The notes: generated by a model from the sequence alone, not told the origin. Counted from the first letter of the stretch, positions 1 to 6,741 are shown. The stretch is DNA of 7,732 nt from an uncultured Oscillospiraceae bacterium (GCA_900549675.1 URPG01000091.1:1-7732); one strand, 5' to 3'. Program-made: numbers and translations.

Positions 1-13
1 ATAACTTTAATTT

Positions 14-32
14 TTTCAGATTATATCTGAAA
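14..32. promoter_or_regulatory. Palindrome with a possible outward-reading promoter at the left edge
   Basis: An 8-bp perfect inverted repeat (TTTCAGAT, 3-base centre, ATCTGAAA) lies downstream of the regulator gene. It is not a normal terminator, because no T-run follows it on either strand. On the minus strand the palindrome contains TATAAT (20-25), with a weak TTGTTT (42-47) 16 bases upstream. It could therefore be an operator over a promoter for a gene beyond the left edge. No such gene is visible, so this is tentative. The rest of 1-87 is AT-rich and holds no gene I can support. Confidence 0.3.
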
Positions 33-70
33 TAGGAGAATAAACAAAAATTATTCCTGATATTATTATA

Positions 71-132
71 GGCTAATTTTCCGCAGACTATTGATAATAA
101 AGCTTAAAGAGTATATCCTGCGGATAATTGCC
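71..132 (-). other. Stem-loop spanning the stop codon of the regulator gene
   Basis: On the minus strand, GGCAATTATCCGCAG (132 to 118) can pair with CTGCGGAAAATTAGCC (86 to 71). The stem is 7 + 4 + 3 base pairs, interrupted by one A-A mismatch and one bulged A, and it closes a loop of about 31 bases that contains the TAG stop. The upstream arm is coding sequence (Asn-Tyr-Pro-Gln). It may protect or define the mRNA 3' end. No U-run follows, so it is not a canonical intrinsic terminator. Confidence 0.35.
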
Positions 133-990
133 GAACTGATCTCCAAAAAGAGTGAGTCCGCCTACATATTCCGCATCTTCACTGACTTCTACCTTAAAAT
201 CCCACATATTGCGGCGAATATCCACATCTGCCAAAGTACATTCAGAAATTTGATTGCCATCCATAAACGTGCCTTCATTATTGATGCGAATCACTTTTAA
301 CACACCATATTGATTGATATTGTCACTCCACCAACGGGGTGTAAGCTTACCTCTTTGTTCGCCAAAATCACCGGGACTCGTCCAGTACCCCAGATATACA
401 CCGTTTAGCCAAAAACTGATGTCAGACGGCCAATCCTCATTTATGCCCGGTGCCTCAGAAGAAATCTCCATAGAGATTTCCAGTTCTTCAGGCTGCTGTG
501 CCGCCAACAAATAATTCGGAATTTTGTAGGACACAAATCCTTTTGAAAACCAAAGAATTTTGGCATCTACCCGTTCGGGGGCTAAAAAAGAACGTACGTC
601 GTCAAAATTTCCAATTACCTTTTCAACCGTTGCCAAACCGCAGGTGGGGACAACTTGAAAATCCGAAAAATGCCCAATCGAAACAGCACTGTCATGAGAG
701 CGTCGAATATTGTCACTTTTGGGCAGCTCAATTTCAATGATTCTGTCCGGAATTAACGAGCACACCTTTTGCACAGCACCGCTGATTCGTTTACGCCGCG
801 TCAAAATCAATTTGGCTGATTCCAGCTTGCGAACGTGCATCGTCATAATGGCACTGCTAAGTCCGGTTGCCTCTGCCAACTCTTTTATATTCATGGGTTT
901 TACTGCCAATAAATTCAGTATTTTTAATCTGACGGCACTCGCAAGCGCCTCATATACAGGAAGATTTTTCTCTTCCGTATTAATCTTCAT
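88..990 (-). CDS. ArsR-like winged-helix transcriptional regulator with a large C-terminal domain
   Basis: This 300-residue cytoplasmic protein is a probable DNA-binding regulator. Residues about 10-70 form an ArsR-type winged helix-turn-helix: a first helix YEALASAVRLKILNLL, the pair MNIKELAEATGLSSAIMTMHVRKLESA, and a basic wing TRRKR at 64-68. Residues about 75-300 form a second domain rich in Trp, Gly and aromatic residues, including SFWLNGVYLGYWTSPGDFG near 192-210, then RGKLTPRWW, and LFGDQFGNY near 281-289. Classical ArsR metal sensors are only about 100 residues long, and I see no CxC metal motif, so the C-terminal half may sense a different ligand. I recall similar two-domain regulators in Firmicutes, some near carbohydrate genes, but the ligand is unknown to me. 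The start is supported by GAGGTGG (998-1004) 7 bases upstream. The gene diverges from the sortase, which it may control; autoregulation is also plausible. Confidence 0.85.
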   Translation of the reverse strand: MKINTEEKNLPVYEALASAVRLKILNLLAVKPMNIKELAEATGLSSAIMTMHVRKLESAKLILTRRKRISGAVQKVCSLIPDRIIEIELPKSDNIRRSHDSAVSIGHFSDFQVVPTCGLATVEKVIGNFDDVRSFLAPERVDAKILWFSKGFVSYKIPNYLLAAQQPEELEISMEISSEAPGINEDWPSDISFWLNGVYLGYWTSPGDFGEQRGKLTPRWWSDNINQYGVLKVIRINNEGTFMDGNQISECTLADVDIRRNMWDFKVEVSEDAEYVGGLTLFGDQFGNYPQDILFKLYYQ

Positions 991-1019
991 ATAAATTCCA
1001 CCTCTACTATGTTAACACT

Positions 1020-1048
1020 ATTATAAATCGATTACTCTTTAAAATCAA
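1020..1048 (-). promoter_or_regulatory. Sigma-A promoter of the winged-helix regulator
   Basis: On the minus strand, the -35 box TTGATT (1043-1048) and the perfect -10 box TATAAT (1020-1025) are separated by 17 bases. The start codon lies about 30 bases downstream of the -10. An 8-bp palindrome AATCGATT (1026-1033) sits in the spacer, and another, TGTTAACA (1010-1017), sits near the expected transcription start; either could be an operator. The box sequences are plainly visible; their use in the cell is inferred. Confidence 0.72.
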
Positions 1049-1061
1049 TCTTTTTTATAAG

Positions 1062-1090
1062 TTGATTTATCGGCACAGCAATGTTATAAT
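1062..1090 (+). promoter_or_regulatory. Extended -10 sigma-A promoter of the sortase gene
   Basis: The -35 box TTGATT (1062-1067), a 17-base spacer and TATAAT (1085-1090) precede the sortase gene. A TG at 1082-1083 gives an extended -10 element. Transcription should begin near 1097, leaving a leader of roughly 48 bases. The -35 boxes of this promoter and the regulator promoter are arms of one inverted repeat: AAATCAA (1042-1048) and TTGATTT (1062-1068), 13 bases apart. Confidence 0.75.
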
Positions 1091-1144
1091 AACTGGCATA
1101 TTCAACTCTACTGAATTACTTCTACGAAATATATAAGGATTATT

Positions 1145-1909
1145 ATGAAAAAAACAATCTATCGTCTTTTGCTTGCTGTTTGTATCATCGTTTTTTTAGT
1201 ATCTGCTTTTATGATAGGAAAACATTTTTATGAGCAATACCGCAGTCAAGCGGATTTCAAACAACTTACGCAATTTATCGAATCTGCCGAACTTGAAGAA
1301 ACGGTTTCTATGGCACCGGATAAAAACGAAGTTAAATTGAATGCTTATCAAAAGCTAAAGGTAAAAAATGAGGATTTCGTCGGTTGGATTTCCATCCCCG
1401 GCACAAAAATCAATTATCCCGTCATGCAGACGGTTACAGACCCTGAATTCTACCTTAGGCGCAATTTTGAAAAAGAAGACAGTCAGCACGGAACCCCTTT
1501 TATCGACTATCGCAATGATTTGACAAATCCATCTGACAACATCATTATTTATGGCCATCATATGAAAGACGGCACTATGTTTGCTGATTTAATTCAATAT
1601 TCGGAATTTTCTTTCTATCAAAATCATCCCAACGTTTATTTTGATACAGTAAATGAACAGGGAGAATACCAGATTGTATCAGTTTTTAAAACGCCTTCTT
1701 ACGGTGACAATGTATTTATGTATCACAATTATATTGATTTTCAATCACAGGAAGAATTTGATGAATACTATCAAGAAGTGCAGAACCGTTCTCTGTATGA
1801 TACCGGTGTTCCCCTCGCATTCGGCGATAAATTCATCACTCTTTCCACTTGTGAATACAGTTTAGAAGACGACGGACGTTTCGTGGTCCTTGCCAAAAAA
1901 ATCTCATAA
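1145..1909 (+). CDS. srtB: Class B sortase (membrane-anchored transpeptidase)
   Basis: Sortases cut a C-terminal sorting motif in secreted proteins and join them to the peptidoglycan on the outer face of the membrane. This 254-residue protein has a single N-terminal membrane anchor (about residues 6-24, after a short Lys/Arg-containing start). The catalytic domain has all three active-site residues: His138 in IIYGHHMKDGTMF, Cys236 in ITLSTCEYS, and Arg245 in DDGRFVVLAKK. The TLSTC box, the GHHMKDGTMF segment and the overall length fit class B. AAGGA (1135-1139) lies 5 bases before the ATG. The gene stands alone: the regulator diverges from it, uvrA converges on it, and no LPxTG- or NPQTN-type substrate is present in the window. 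Its substrates are therefore unknown. Family assignment is very sure; the symbol rests on class, not on a proven orthologue. Confidence 0.96.
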   Translation: MKKTIYRLLLAVCIIVFLVSAFMIGKHFYEQYRSQADFKQLTQFIESAELEETVSMAPDKNEVKLNAYQKLKVKNEDFVGWISIPGTKINYPVMQTVTDPEFYLRRNFEKEDSQHGTPFIDYRNDLTNPSDNIIIYGHHMKDGTMFADLIQYSEFSFYQNHPNVYFDTVNEQGEYQIVSVFKTPSYGDNVFMYHNYIDFQSQEEFDEYYQEVQNRSLYDTGVPLAFGDKFITLSTCEYSLEDDGRFVVLAKKIS

Positions 1910-1927
1910 AATTCTTTATTTTTACAA

Positions 1928-1964
1928 ACAAAACCTCCCATGGATAACCCATGAGAGGTTTTGT
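1928..1964. terminator. Bidirectional intrinsic terminator between the sortase gene and uvrA
   Basis: A long stem pairs 1928-1937 with 1955-1964 (10 bp), has one C/A mismatch, continues with 5 more pairs (CATGG at 1939-1943 with CCATG at 1949-1953), and closes on a 5-base loop. The outer pairs are A/T, so RNA from either strand carries a U-rich end: GGTTTTGTC on the plus strand and GGTTTTGTTTGT on the minus strand. It lies between two convergent genes and probably ends both transcripts. Confidence 0.85.
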
Positions 1965-1984
1965 CGTATCTGCTTGATTTACAA

Positions 1985-4810
1985 TTAAGAATCCAATATT
2001 TTTTTAAGATATGCACCCGTATAAGAGCCTTTCACCGCGGCGACTTCTTCGGGGGTTCCCGTGGCCACAATTTCACCGCCTTGATTTCCGCCCTCGGGAC
2101 CTAAATCGATGATATAATCTGCGGTTTTAATTAAATCCAAGTTATGCTCAATCACAAGCACTGTATTGCCGGTATCCACCAACTTCTGCAAAACTTCAAT
2201 CAGCTTATGCACGTCGGCAATGTGCAGCCCTGTTGTTGGCTCATCTAAAATATAAATCGTTTTGCCGGTCGGCCGTTTACTGAGTTCAGACGCTAGTTTT
2301 ACACGCTGTGCCTCACCGCCCGAAAGCGTGGTGGCAGGTTGTCCGATTTTTACATAAGACAATCCGACATCATAAAGAGTTTGCAGTTTTCTGGCAATTC
2401 TGGGGATATCCTGGAAGAAATTCAAGCCTTCTTCGACCGTCATCTCCAATATATCATAAATATTTTTCCCTTTATAGGTGACCTCTAGGGTTTCACGGTT
2501 ATAGCGTTTTCCTTTACAAATATCGCAGGGCACATAGACATCCGGCAGAAAGTGCATTTCAATCCGCACAATTCCGTCGCCCTGACAGGCTTCACAGCGT
2601 CCTCCTTTGACATTGAATGAAAATCTTCCGGCGCCAAAGCCACGCACTTTTGCCTCTTGTGTACTGGCAAACAGCTCTCGAATATCCGTAAACAAGCCGA
2701 TATATGTGGCAGGGTTAGAGCGTGGGGTTCTGCCAATCGGGGATTGATTAATCTGAATGACTTTGTCCAAATGCTCGATACCGCGAATTTCTTCATGCTT
2801 ACCGGCAAATGTCTTGGCACGATTGAGTTCAGCCGCCAATTTTTTGTAGAGAATCTCATTGATTAACGAAGATTTCCCTGAACCGGATACGCCTGTGACA
2901 CAGACAAATTCCCCTAAAGGAATCGATACCGAGATATGATGCAGGTTGTTTTGAGAGGCACCGATAATATCCAGCATTTTGCCGTTTCCTGTACGGCGAA
3001 CTGTAGGAACTTCAATCTTTTTGGCACCACTTAAATATTGTCCTGTCAATGACTTTTTGGATTTTAAGATTCCATTGACACTGCCGCTGTAAACCACCTC
3101 ACCGCCATGCACCCCCGCACCCGGTCCGATATCAACGATATAGTCTGCCTCACGCATCGTATCTTCGTCATGCTCTACCACAATAACGGTATTGCCCAAA
3201 TCACGCAGATGTTTCAGCGTACCCAATAGTTTATCGTTATCCCGTTGATGAAGCCCAATGCTGGGTTCGTCCAAAATATAGAGAACACCCATTAAAGAAG
3301 AACCAATCTGTGTTGCCAAGCGAATTCTCTGACTTTCACCGCCGGAAAGTGTTCCTGCGGCACGCGCTAATGTCAAATACTCCAAGCCGACACTTTTCAA
3401 AAATCCCATTCGAGATTTTATTTCTTTGATAATGGGTGCGGCAATCATTTTTTCCCGCTCCGTCAACTCCAGATTATCAATGAATACCAAAGCCTCTGTG
3501 ACGGACTGCGTACAAAACTCGCTGATATTGAGTCCGCCGACCGTAACCGCCAAACTTTCGGGAGAAAGTCTTTGTCCGTGGCAGGCGTCACAAGGTACGG
3601 CTGTCATATATTGTTCAATTTCTTCTTTAATCCAATTGCTTTGGGTGTCATTAAAGCGCCGCTCTAAATTGTTGATAACACCCTCAAAAGGAGCCTCATA
3701 TTTTCCGCTTCCGTATTCATTCGTGCGTTCCAGCTTAATTTTTTCTCCCTTAGTACCATACAATAAGATATCAATAATTTCAGGAGAAAGCTTTTCAATC
3801 GGTGTATCCAACGAGAATTTATATTTTTTTGCTAAAGCCCGCATATACATGGCGGCAATGGTACTGCCCTCCATGGCCCATCCGCTGGCCTTCAGTCCTC
3901 CCTTATTAATAGAAAGCTTTTTATCCGGAATAATCAGCCTTGGGTCTATTTTCATAAACACACCCAAGCCGGTACATTTTTTACAGGCGCCAAACGGGTT
4001 ATTAAAAGAAAACATACGGGGCGTTAGCTCTTCCATACTGCCGCCATGTTCTAAACAGGCGTAATTCTGGGAAAATGTGACGTCCTCACCGCCAATGACA
4101 TTGACGACGACCACACCACCGCTCAATCCTGCCGCTGTTTCAATGGAATCGGCCAAACGAGAGCGAATATCACTCTTGATAACCAATCTGTCGACTACAA
4201 TTTCAATGGTATGTTTTTTGTTTTTTTCTAGTGAAATGGTTTCACTTAAATCATAAATAGAGCCATCTACCCGCACTCTAACAAATCCGGATTTTCTGGC
4301 ACTTTCAAATTCTTTGGCGTGTTCACCTTTTCGGCCGCGAACCACCGGAGCCAGTATCTGTATTTTGGTACGTTCTTCCATCGCCATAACCTTGTCCACA
4401 ATTTGGTCCACCGTCTGCTGTTGAATTTCTTTTCCGCAAACCGGGCAATGCGGAATGCCGATTCGTGCATACATCAAACGCAGGTAATCGTAGATTTCCG
4501 TGACTGTTCCTACAGTAGAACGAGGGTTTTTAGAGGTGGTCTTTTGGTCGATTGAAATTGCGGGAGAAAGCCCCTCAATCGCCTCAACATTCGGTTTCTC
4601 CATTTGCCCCAAAAATTGTCTGGCGTAGGATGAAAGGGACTCCATGTATCTTCTTTGTCCCTCCGCATAAATGGTATCAAAAGCAAGTGAAGACTTTCCT
4701 GAACCAGAAAGTCCTGTCAATACGACTAACTTATCTCTTGGTATGGTGACATCTATATTTTTAAGGTTATGCTCTTTGGCACCTCTTACAACAATTTTAT
4801 TGTTACCCAT
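1985..4810 (-). CDS. uvrA: Excinuclease ABC subunit A (nucleotide excision repair damage sensor)
   Basis: UvrA is the DNA-damage-sensing ATPase of nucleotide excision repair; as a dimer it finds distorted DNA and loads UvrB. The 941-residue length is normal and the gene looks intact. It has two ABC ATPase modules. Module 1 has Walker A GLSGSGKS (33-40), signature LSGGESQ (488-494), Walker B YILDEPS (511-517) and His547. Module 2 has GVSGSGKS (640-647), LSGGEAQ (829-835), YILDEPT (853-859) and His889. The C-terminal zinc module has Cys739, Cys742, Cys762 and Cys765. In the first zinc module the ligands appear to be Cys252, His255, Cys276 and Cys279, with His where many UvrA proteins have Cys. 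AGGAGG (4815-4820) lies 4 bases before the ATG. The gene follows the DegV-family gene by 21 bases and is probably co-transcribed with it. uvrB is not in the window and I see no LexA-type box upstream. Confidence 0.99.
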   Translation of the reverse strand: MGNNKIVVRGAKEHNLKNIDVTIPRDKLVVLTGLSGSGKSSLAFDTIYAEGQRRYMESLSSYARQFLGQMEKPNVEAIEGLSPAISIDQKTTSKNPRSTVGTVTEIYDYLRLMYARIGIPHCPVCGKEIQQQTVDQIVDKVMAMEERTKIQILAPVVRGRKGEHAKEFESARKSGFVRVRVDGSIYDLSETISLEKNKKHTIEIVVDRLVIKSDIRSRLADSIETAAGLSGGVVVVNVIGGEDVTFSQNYACLEHGGSMEELTPRMFSFNNPFGACKKCTGLGVFMKIDPRLIIPDKKLSINKGGLKASGWAMEGSTIAAMYMRALAKKYKFSLDTPIEKLSPEIIDILLYGTKGEKIKLERTNEYGSGKYEAPFEGVINNLERRFNDTQSNWIKEEIEQYMTAVPCDACHGQRLSPESLAVTVGGLNISEFCTQSVTEALVFIDNLELTEREKMIAAPIIKEIKSRMGFLKSVGLEYLTLARAAGTLSGGESQRIRLATQIGSSLMGVLYILDEPSIGLHQRDNDKLLGTLKHLRDLGNTVIVVEHDEDTMREADYIVDIGPGAGVHGGEVVYSGSVNGILKSKKSLTGQYLSGAKKIEVPTVRRTGNGKMLDIIGASQNNLHHISVSIPLGEFVCVTGVSGSGKSSLINEILYKKLAAELNRAKTFAGKHEEIRGIEHLDKVIQINQSPIGRTPRSNPATYIGLFTDIRELFASTQEAKVRGFGAGRFSFNVKGGRCEACQGDGIVRIEMHFLPDVYVPCDICKGKRYNRETLEVTYKGKNIYDILEMTVEEGLNFFQDIPRIARKLQTLYDVGLSYVKIGQPATTLSGGEAQRVKLASELSKRPTGKTIYILDEPTTGLHIADVHKLIEVLQKLVDTGNTVLVIEHNLDLIKTADYIIDLGPEGGNQGGEIVATGTPEEVAAVKGSYTGAYLKKILDS

Positions 4811-4831
4811 CTTTCCTCCTATTCCTTCGCT

Positions 4832-5668
4832 TTAGCGGCGGATATAAGCCAATCCGCAGGCATTGGGGCCCACATGTGTACCGACAATACTGCCGATATC
4901 GCAGGTGGTAACCTCTCTTTTTTTCAACAAATCATGAAAATATTCCGCAAAGTGTTTCATTCCCTCAGGTGTATTGCTGTGACCCAATGTCACTCCATAG
5001 TCAGAAGAAATTTCTGCTTTTTGAATCAGGCCTTCTACCATTTTATAGGCTGCTTTTTTTCCTCTTGCCTTTCCAACTGTTTCCACCAATCCGTCTTTGA
5101 TGGTAATAATCGGACAAATTCCTAAAATACTGGCAAAAAAAGCACTGGTCGCCGAAAGTCTGCCGCCCATTTTCAGATATTTCAAGTCCTCAATAACTGC
5201 CAACAAAGTATTTCGCGGCACAATCGACGCAATTTGGTCGGCAATTTCAGCGGCGGAAAAACCTCTGTCACGCATTTTCACCGCTTCTTCTACCAAAAGA
5301 GCCAAGGCAAAAGTAACGGTTAATGTATCCACAATATAAATCTTTTCTGCCCCTAAAAGTTCCTTTGCCAAAAGGGCGGATTGATAGGTCCCGCTCATTT
5401 TAGAAGAAATGAACAGGCAAAGAACTTCATCTCCTGCTTCAACATAGGGCTTAAAAATTTCTTCAAAATCCGCCGGCGTAATCTGAGAAGTGGTCGGCAG
5501 CTTATCCGCTTGGGAAAGTCTTTCATAAAATTCTTCATTAGATATATCAATGCCCGCTCTAAAGCATTCTTCTCCAAAATGAACTCTCAGCGGAATCATC
5601 TCGACACCCAATTCTTCACATCGTTTTGGGCTTAAATCACTGGAACTATCGGTAATAATTCTAAGCAT
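4832..5668 (-). CDS. DegV-family fatty-acid-binding protein (FakB-like)
   Basis: DegV proteins bind one fatty acid; the studied FakB members present it to the kinase FakA for phosphorylation and use in phospholipid synthesis. The 278-residue protein is full length and cytoplasmic, with no signal peptide. Family motifs run in order: IITDSSSDL (4-12), PTTSQITPADF (58-68), ISSKMSGTYQSA (87-98), LKYLKMGGRLS (162-172) and IVGTHVGPNACGLAYI (261-276). Thr60, Ser92 and His265 match the residues that hold the fatty-acid carboxyl group in FakB proteins, and Arg202 lies where FakB2 has an arginine needed for work with FakA (from memory of the family). No fakA is visible nearby, so the exact role is not settled. 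GGGAGG (5674-5679) lies 5 bases before the ATG. It is the first gene of a probable two-gene unit with uvrA. Confidence 0.95.
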   Translation of the reverse strand: MLRIITDSSSDLSPKRCEELGVEMIPLRVHFGEECFRAGIDISNEEFYERLSQADKLPTTSQITPADFEEIFKPYVEAGDEVLCLFISSKMSGTYQSALLAKELLGAEKIYIVDTLTVTFALALLVEEAVKMRDRGFSAAEIADQIASIVPRNTLLAVIEDLKYLKMGGRLSATSAFFASILGICPIITIKDGLVETVGKARGKKAAYKMVEGLIQKAEISSDYGVTLGHSNTPEGMKHFAEYFHDLLKKREVTTCDIGSIVGTHVGPNACGLAYIRR

Positions 5669-5737
5669 ATTTTCCTCCCGAACTCTTATTTACAGGGGTA
5701 CTGATCAGCAGTTTTATCCTTAAACTTGATTTGAACA

Positions 5738-5766
5738 ATTATATCACAACCAAACACTTGTTTCAA
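5738..5766 (-). promoter_or_regulatory. Strong sigma-A promoter for the degV-uvrA unit, overlapped by a palindrome
   Basis: On the minus strand, TTGAAA (5761-5766), a 17-base spacer and a perfect TATAAT (5738-5743) make a near-consensus promoter about 70 bases before the DegV-family start codon. A perfect inverted repeat, CACTTG-TTT-CAAGTG (5755-5769), covers the -35 box and could bind a repressor. No GAAC-N4-GTTC LexA-type site is visible. A separate 8-bp palindrome, CTGATCAG (5701-5708), lies in the untranslated leader. Confidence 0.75.
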
Positions 5767-5787
5767 GTGGAAGAATTTGAATTATCA

Positions 5788-5817
5788 TTGCTTTTCCTAT
5801 CATTCCTATGATAAAAT
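5788..5817 (+). promoter_or_regulatory. Probable promoter of the proBA operon
   Basis: TTGCTT (5788-5793), an 18-base spacer and TAAAAT (5812-5817) form a fair sigma-A promoter, back to back with the degV-uvrA promoter. A perfect inverted repeat, TATCAT-TCCT-ATGATA (5798-5813), runs from the spacer into the -10 box and may be an operator. The leader would be about 120 bases, T-rich. It lacks the TGGNACC sequence of a T-box, although T-box control of proline genes is known in some Firmicutes. Confidence 0.45.
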
Positions 5818-5886
5818 AGTAATCATCACATTATAAATTTTTTGTTTCTTTTTTCATTTTATATTTTACGATTTTCAAGAAAGATA

Positions 5887-5928
5887 AACATCAACTGACT
5901 TTTTTCGGTTCTATTTTCTTTTGATGTT
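5887..5928 (+). promoter_or_regulatory. Leader hairpin just upstream of the proB ribosome binding site
   Basis: AACATCAA (5887-5894) and TTGATGTT (5921-5928) form a perfect 8-bp stem around a 26-base T-rich loop. The stem ends 3 bases before the proB Shine-Dalgarno AAAGGA (5932-5937), which is 9 bases from the ATG. A structure there could affect ribosome access or mRNA stability. The pairing is visible; a regulatory role is inference. Confidence 0.35.
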
Positions 5929-5946
5929 CAGAAAGGATTCTCCCCC

Positions 5947-6741
5947 ATGAAAACCATTCAAACTGCCAAACGCATCGTTGTCAAGGTCGGAACCTCTACC
6001 CTAACGCATGAGAACGGCAAACTAAACCTTAACCGTATGGATAAAATATGCCGTGTCCTCAGTGAACTGCACAACGAAGGAAAAGAAATTGTACTCGTCA
6101 CCTCCGGTGCTATCGGCGTAGGTGTGGGCAAATTGTCCATGCCTGCACGTCCAACCTCCACAGAAGAAAAACAAGCCGTCGCCGCCATTGGGCAATGCGA
6201 ATTAATGTTTATGTATGATAAATTTTTTGGAGAATACAATCAAATTGTCGCGCAAATCTTATTGACAAAAGATGTCACCGACCACAGCCGCAAAAATGTA
6301 CAAAACACTTTTAAGGAGCTGTTCCGTTTGGGGGTTATTCCCATTGTCAATGAAAATGACACTGTGGAAACCGCCGAGCTTGAAGGCACCAGCTATGGTG
6401 ACAACGATATGCTCTCTGCGATTGTATGCGAACTCATTCATGCCGATGCTCTGGTAATTTTCACCGACATGGATGGTCTTTTTGAAGCGGACCCCCGTCA
6501 AAATCCTGACGCCAAAATAATTCATACCGTTGAAAAAATCACAGAAGAAATTCGGCAAATCGCCTGCGGCAGCAGTTCCAACCGCGGTACAGGCGGAATG
6601 TCCACCAAAATTCATGCCGCTGATTTTGCCACTTCGCACGGTATCCCTACTTATATCGTAAACGGCAGCAGCCCGGAAAACCTCTATGCCCTTACCGAGG
6701 GTAATCCTGTCGGTACCTACTTTGTACCACAGGGAGAATAA
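5947..6741 (+). CDS. proB: Glutamate 5-kinase, short form without PUA domain
   Basis: ProB phosphorylates glutamate with ATP to give glutamyl 5-phosphate, the first and usually proline-inhibited step of proline synthesis, in the cytoplasm. The 264-residue protein is one amino-acid-kinase domain: VVKVGTSTL (11-19), VLVTSGAIGVG (49-59), PIVNENDTV (132-140), YGDNDMLSA (150-158), FTDMDGLFEADP (172-183) and RGTGGMSTK (213-221). It lacks the C-terminal PUA domain of the roughly 370-residue enterobacterial enzyme; PUA-less forms of this length are known in Gram-positive bacteria. The ATG is supported by AAAGGA 9 bases upstream and a family-typical N-terminus. It is followed after 74 bases by proA on the same strand, so the pair should be an operon. 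No terminator hairpin is visible in that gap. Confidence 0.98.
   Translation: MKTIQTAKRIVVKVGTSTLTHENGKLNLNRMDKICRVLSELHNEGKEIVLVTSGAIGVGVGKLSMPARPTSTEEKQAVAAIGQCELMFMYDKFFGEYNQIVAQILLTKDVTDHSRKNVQNTFKELFRLGVIPIVNENDTVETAELEGTSYGDNDMLSAIVCELIHADALVIFTDMDGLFEADPRQNPDAKIIHTVEKITEEIRQIACGSSSNRGTGGMSTKIHAADFATSHGIPTYIVNGSSPENLYALTEGNPVGTYFVPQGE

Noticed and set aside
3426..4064. A 212-residue plus-strand open frame opposite uvrA
   Set aside because: It lies entirely antisense to an intact, motif-complete uvrA, has no credible ribosome site or recognisable domain, and is explained as a coding shadow.
5669..5770. A LexA/SOS operator upstream of degV-uvrA
   Set aside because: I looked for GAAC-N4-GTTC on both strands; only unpaired half-sites are present.
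5818..5946. A T-box riboswitch in the proB leader
   Set aside because: No TGGNACC antiterminator sequence, no Stem I-like structure and no terminator hairpin are visible.
6259..6639. A 126-residue minus-strand open frame inside proB
   Set aside because: It is antisense to a well-supported proB and has no family motif or own promoter.
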